Origin: Balanoglossus misakiensis | Taxonomy: Eukaryota > Hemichordata | Direction: 5' to 3' | Assembly (NCBI GenBank): GCA_040954595.2 | Contig: CM082592.2 | Location: 434,001-498,000, forward strand | DNA length: 64,000 bases | Shown: positions 60,714 through 64,000 of the stretch, one piece after another | How positions within the stretch are numbered: position 1 is the first letter of the stretch | Layout of the letters: each line of letters begins with the position of its first letter | The notes under the pieces: generated by a model | What the model was told of the DNA's origin: nothing | Seen by the model: only the letters and a program-made list of their open reading frames with translations | The model's database searches: none | Made by a program: the position numbers and the translations under genes

Positions 60714-62932
60714 GCGGTACGCCGATGTCAGCTTACCCGGCAGTACTGCAGGCCGTGCCCCCAACTAACATCGGTGTTGGAAACGCCCTGGTTAAATTCG
60801 GGCTTCCTCTATAAATTGACAGGCAATAATGCAGTCCTACCCGAACAAATGTCGAGTGTTGACCCGCTGTGACTTTCCCTCTTCGGTTTGCCCGACTTAG
60901 CCAACGTCTTTGTACTAGAGTGTCGGGTCTTTTGCAGAGCCAGGCCGAAGGAAATCCGACTTGATCACCGTTGCTAACGAACGTTAGTGTCTGTCATGGT
61001 GTGCCGGGGTTTTAGTCGAGCCAGGCCGTAGGAGATCCGACTTGATCATCGTGGTCAATGTACGCGTGTTTCCGCTCTAAAGTGCCGGGGCTTCAGCTAA
61101 ACCAGGCCGTAGGAAATCCGACGTAATCACCGTTGATAACTTACGCCAGTCTGTGTCATATAGAGCTGGTGCACCAGCCGAGTCACGCCGTAGGAAATCT
61201 GACTTGATCAACGTGGTCAATGTACGCCTGTTTCTGCTCTAGAGCGCCGGGGCTTCAGCTGAGCCAGGCCGTAGGAAACCCGACGTGATTACCGTTGTTA
61301 ACTTACGCCAGTCTGTGTCCTATATATAGTGCCGGGGCATCAGCCTATCAGGCCGAAGGAAATGTGAGTAGATCAACGTGGTTTTTGTACGCGTGTTTCT
61401 GCTCTAGAGTGCCAGGGCTTTAGCCAAGCCATGCCGTAGGAAATCTGACTTGATCAACGTTGCTAACGAACGCTAGTGTCTGTCATAGTGTGCCGGGGTT
61501 TTAGTCGAGCCAAGCCGTAGGAGATCAGACTTGATCAACGTGGTCTCTGTACGCGTGTTTCTGCTCTAGAGTGCCGGGGCTTCAGCTGAGCCAGGCCGTA
61601 GGAAACCCGACGTGATTACCGTTGTTAACTTACGCCAGTCTGTGTCCTATATATAGTGCCGGGGCATCAGCCGTGCCAGGCCGAAGGAAATGTGAGTAGA
61701 TCAACGTGGTCTCTGTACGCGTGTTTCTGCTCTAGAGTGCCAGGGCTTTAGCCAAGCCATGCCGTAGGAAATCTCACTTGATCACCGTTGCTAACGTACG
61801 CTAGTGTCTGTCATATTATGACGGAGATTTAGCCGAGCCAGGCCGTAGAAAAATCGACTTGTTCAACGTTTCCAGTGTGCAACTGTTTCTGCTCTAGAGT
61901 GTCAGGGTTTTAGCCGACTTATGCTGTAGGAAATCTGAGTTGATGAACGGGAAGTCAATGTTAGGAAACCCGTGTGGAAAGTATCTCTACCCGTTTGAAA
62001 CTAAGAAAAGAATTTATTCTTATTTATTTTGTAAAAAAGACAATTTTTCGAAAAAAAGTCGAAAATGGTAATTTTGTCTTGGGTGATTCAAATTATACCG
62101 CCTTTTCTGGAATTTGCAGCACTTTTTACAAGAGAACGACACTTCATGCTCCATAATATTTCCGAAAATGAAGAAAAGAGTTAATTTTTTATGATTTTTT
62201 AAAAATTTACCATTTTTGTCAAAATATGGCCAAAATGGCTATTTTTTCTTGAATTCCGTCAATATCTCTGCATTTTTGGAGTGGTCGAAAGTTTTAACAT
62301 ACAATCAACATGTCATTTTTGATCAGGGCACCAAATTCGAAGAACAAAGGTTTTTTTATTTGTTTTTCTAAAAATGACATTTTCAAAGAAAATTTGGTAA
62401 AACGCAATTTTGTCTGCAGTGAGCCAAATTAGACGGTCTTTTGTGGAATTTGTATCGATATATACATACGAAGAGCATTCTATACTCCATCAGATTTACG
62501 AAAATGTAGAAAACAGGTATTTTTTATAATTTTCAAAAATTTACCATTTTGACCAAATTGTGGCTAAAATTGTTATTTTCGTGTTGAATGCCGCCAGTGT
62601 CACTGCTTTTAAAAGTCATAAAAACTTTTAACATACAAGCAATTGTTTATATATGATCAGGTCACCGAATTAAAAAAATAAAGAATGTTTTGCCTAAAAA
62701 TGACCTTTTTGGTGCAAAAACGAATAAAACGCAATTTTGTATTAAATCAGCTCATTCAGAGTGCATTTTTTATAATCAGCACCATTTTTACATATAATGG
62801 AAATTTCCTACATCATCAGATATCCAAATATGAAAAAATGATTTAGATTTTAGATGATTGTCCAAAATTAGCTGATATCTAATAAATGTAGTATTGAACC
62901 GTTCCGTCCCCCCCCCCCCCCTTACATTATAT
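60714..62932. repeat. Satellite unit 26, 2,219 bp, 12 submonomers
   Basis: Reads m1-m6, m7, m8, m5, m6, an m7/m9 hybrid, m10. It shares private variants with unit 25, so the two look like a recent tandem duplication; unit 26 gained one dimer and has no retrotransposon. Confidence 0.88.
62031..62893. repeat. AT-rich block built of three ~335-bp subrepeats (example)
   Basis: Subrepeat 1 starts at 62031 (gtaaaaaagacaatttttcg), subrepeat 2 at 62368 (ctaaaaatgacattttc) and subrepeat 3 at 62694 (ctaaaaatgacctttttgg): periods 337 and 326 bp, the third truncated at about 200 bp. Landmarks in the same order are: a caattttgtct/t core, tggaatttg, tttccgaaaatg (tatccaaatatg in copy 3), aaaatttaccattttg, and atatatgatcagg. 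Copies 1 and 2 align along their whole length but are clearly diverged, so this layer is older than the 2-kb unit. Confidence 0.85.
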
Positions 62933-63218
62933 GCGGTACGCCGATGTCAGCTTACCCGGCAGTACTGCAGGCCGTGCCCCCAACTAACATCGGTGTTGGA
63001 AACGCCCTGGTTAAATTCGGGCTTCCTCTATAAATTGACAGGCAATAATGCAGTCCTACCCGAACAAATGTCGAGTGTTGACCCGCTGTGACTTTCCCTC
63101 TTCGGTTTGCCCGACTTAGCCAACGTCTTTGTACTAGAGTGTCGGGTCTTTTGCAGAGCCAGGCCGAAGGAAATCCGACTTGATCACCGTTGCTAACGAA
63201 CGCTAGTGTCTGTTATGG
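62933..63218. repeat. Satellite unit 27 (truncated, right end of array)
   Basis: The C-block is complete (acatcggtgttgg variant as in unit 26), followed by most of m1. Satellite homology ends at about 63218. Confidence 0.9.
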
Positions 63219-63420
63219 AAAGCCGTTGGGGACCCCCGACAACTTCTCTCAATACATGTGTAAAGTCCATAGACAAATGATAGGAACGCATATGCTGAAA
63301 ATATGACGCACATTGGGTGCCGACGCCGTAATCTAAAATGCCGGTAACAACCATATTTTTGCCGACACCTTTACTCAATCTACCGGCGCCGACAAAATCA
63401 CAACCGGTGATTTGATGAGT
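63219..63420. other. Unassigned right flank adjoining the array
   Basis: About 200 bases with no similarity to the satellite and no recognisable gene. A minus-strand frame runs from 63453 into the satellite edge at 63193; it crosses the array boundary and is not credible as a gene. Confidence 0.5.
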
Positions 63421-63790
63421 TCTCGCATCGGCGTTTCTACAGAGTTGTCGCATCGGCGTTTCTACAGAGTTGTCGCATCGGCGTTTCTGGAGAGTTGTCG
63501 CATCGGCGTTTCAGCTAGAGAGTTGTCGCATCGGCGTTTCTGGAGAGTTTTGTCGCATCCGCGTTTCTGGAGAGTTTTGTCGTACCGGCATTTCTACACA
63601 TGCGCATCGGCGTTTCAGCTAGAGTTTTCTCGCATCGGCGTTTCTGGAGAGTTTTGTCGCACCGGCATTCTACACATGCGCATTGGCGTTTCAGCTAAAG
63701 AGTTTTCCCGCATCGGCGTTTCTGGAGAGTTTTGTCGCACCGGCATTTTACACATGCGCATTGGCGTTTCAGCTAAAGAGTTGTCGGCGA
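63421..63790. repeat. Minisatellite, ~25-bp unit with ~77-bp higher-order period
   Basis: Unit close to tcgcatcggcgtttctgg followed by agagttt(tg). The first part repeats about every 25 bases. From 63602 a three-unit pattern containing gcgcat, gtttcagctaaag and accggcattnnacacat recurs at 63602, 63678 and 63756 (76 and 78 bp). Plus- and minus-strand frames through it are open because the period is close to a multiple of three. Confidence 0.9.
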
Positions 63791-63902
63791 TTTTGGACAG
63801 CGGCTTTTTCTTCTCGGTCTCCTCTTTAGTTAAGGTTTTGTAGTCAAAGAGTAAATCACAAGGCAAAATCTCGAGATGCTGAACTGCTGCTAGGTCTCCC
63901 AT
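63615..63902 (-). CDS. Possible small reading frame running into the minisatellite (hypothetical)
   Basis: Opens at an ATG at 63902 and codes for 95 aa. The first 42 residues come from non-repetitive DNA and look protein-like (acidic and lysine-rich, with FDYKTLTKEE). The rest is a 26-residue repeat (SLAETPMRMC-type) from the minisatellite. The start context is weak and an overlapping out-of-frame ATG lies just upstream. It could be the first exon of a gene to the left, or chance. I do not recognise it. Confidence 0.15.
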   Translation of the reverse strand: MGDLAAVQHLEILPCDLLFDYKTLTKEETEKKKPLSKIADNSLAETPMRMCKMPVRQNSPETPMRENSLAETPMRMCRMPVRQNSPETPMRENSS

Positions 63903-64000
63903 GCATTTGTTAGAACACTGAGCTAAAAGTCTTTCAACGTTATAGGCTTAGATATTTTAAATAAATTATTGTTATTAGCAAATTATAATTTTTACGTTTG
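63903..64000. other. AT-rich right edge, nothing recognised
   Basis: AT-rich sequence ending the window. No gene, repeat or RNA is evident. Confidence 0.4.

Larger units (their letters stand above)
59784..63218. repeat. Satellite array, right part and right end
   Basis: This resumes the satellite at the exact base where the retrotransposon interrupted it. With the insert and one TAAG copy removed, the marker spacing 49372 to 60714 becomes 2,053 bp, the standard unit length. The array contains one further complete unit and stops inside submonomer m1, where the expected gtctgtcatggtg becomes gtctgttatgg followed by unrelated sequence. Confidence 0.95.

Noticed and set aside
63412-63843. Plus-strand 143-codon frame across the minisatellite
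   Set aside because: It consists almost only of the translated 25-bp repeat in shifting phase, with no non-repeat domain.
1-64000. tRNA, 5S rRNA or other RNA genes within the satellite unit
   Set aside because: I saw no A-box/B-box pair, cloverleaf-capable segment or rRNA core motif in the unit.

Overview
The window is eukaryotic, non-genic repeat DNA, most likely from an invertebrate animal. A marine invertebrate such as a mollusc is only a guess; it rests on the style of the Gag and Pol proteins. There are no operons or ribosome binding sites. The only convincing coding sequence belongs to one LTR retrotransposon.

Region 1 (1-50498, resuming at 59784-63218): a head-to-tail satellite array of about 54 kb that runs off the left edge. 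I count 26 complete units plus a partial unit at each end. Twelve units are about 2.04-2.06 kb. Each unit has three parts: (i) a C-tract followed by a block of about 210 bp containing the palindrome GCAGTACTGC; (ii) a GC-richer block of alternating X/Y submonomers of about 81 bp, ten in a standard unit (named m1-m10 here); (iii) an AT-rich block of about 0.9 kb that is itself three diverged copies of a repeat of about 335 bp, the last one truncated. Unit length varies in steps. Every unit holds an even number of 81-mers (2, 4, 8, 10, 12, 14 or 16), and three units have lost one AT subrepeat. Short open frames inside the array mostly start at GTG or TTG, shift with homopolymer length, and are not genes.

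Region 2 (50499-59783): an apparently intact Ty3/Gypsy-type LTR retrotransposon of 9,285 bp on the minus strand, inserted in the satellite at the start of an AT block. It has a 4-bp TAAG target duplication, LTRs of 1,384 and 1,385 bp that differ by 4 substitutions and one A-run indel, a PBS, a PPT, gag with three zinc knuckles, and pol in the order protease, reverse transcriptase, RNase H, integrase. Pol lies in the -1 frame relative to gag. An in-phase GGGAAAA heptamer sits in the overlap and pol has no usable ATG, so Pol is probably made as a Gag-Pol frameshift product. No env gene is seen.

Region 3 (63219-64000): the right flank of the array. It contains a minisatellite of about 25 bp with a higher-order period of about 77 bp, and otherwise unassigned sequence.
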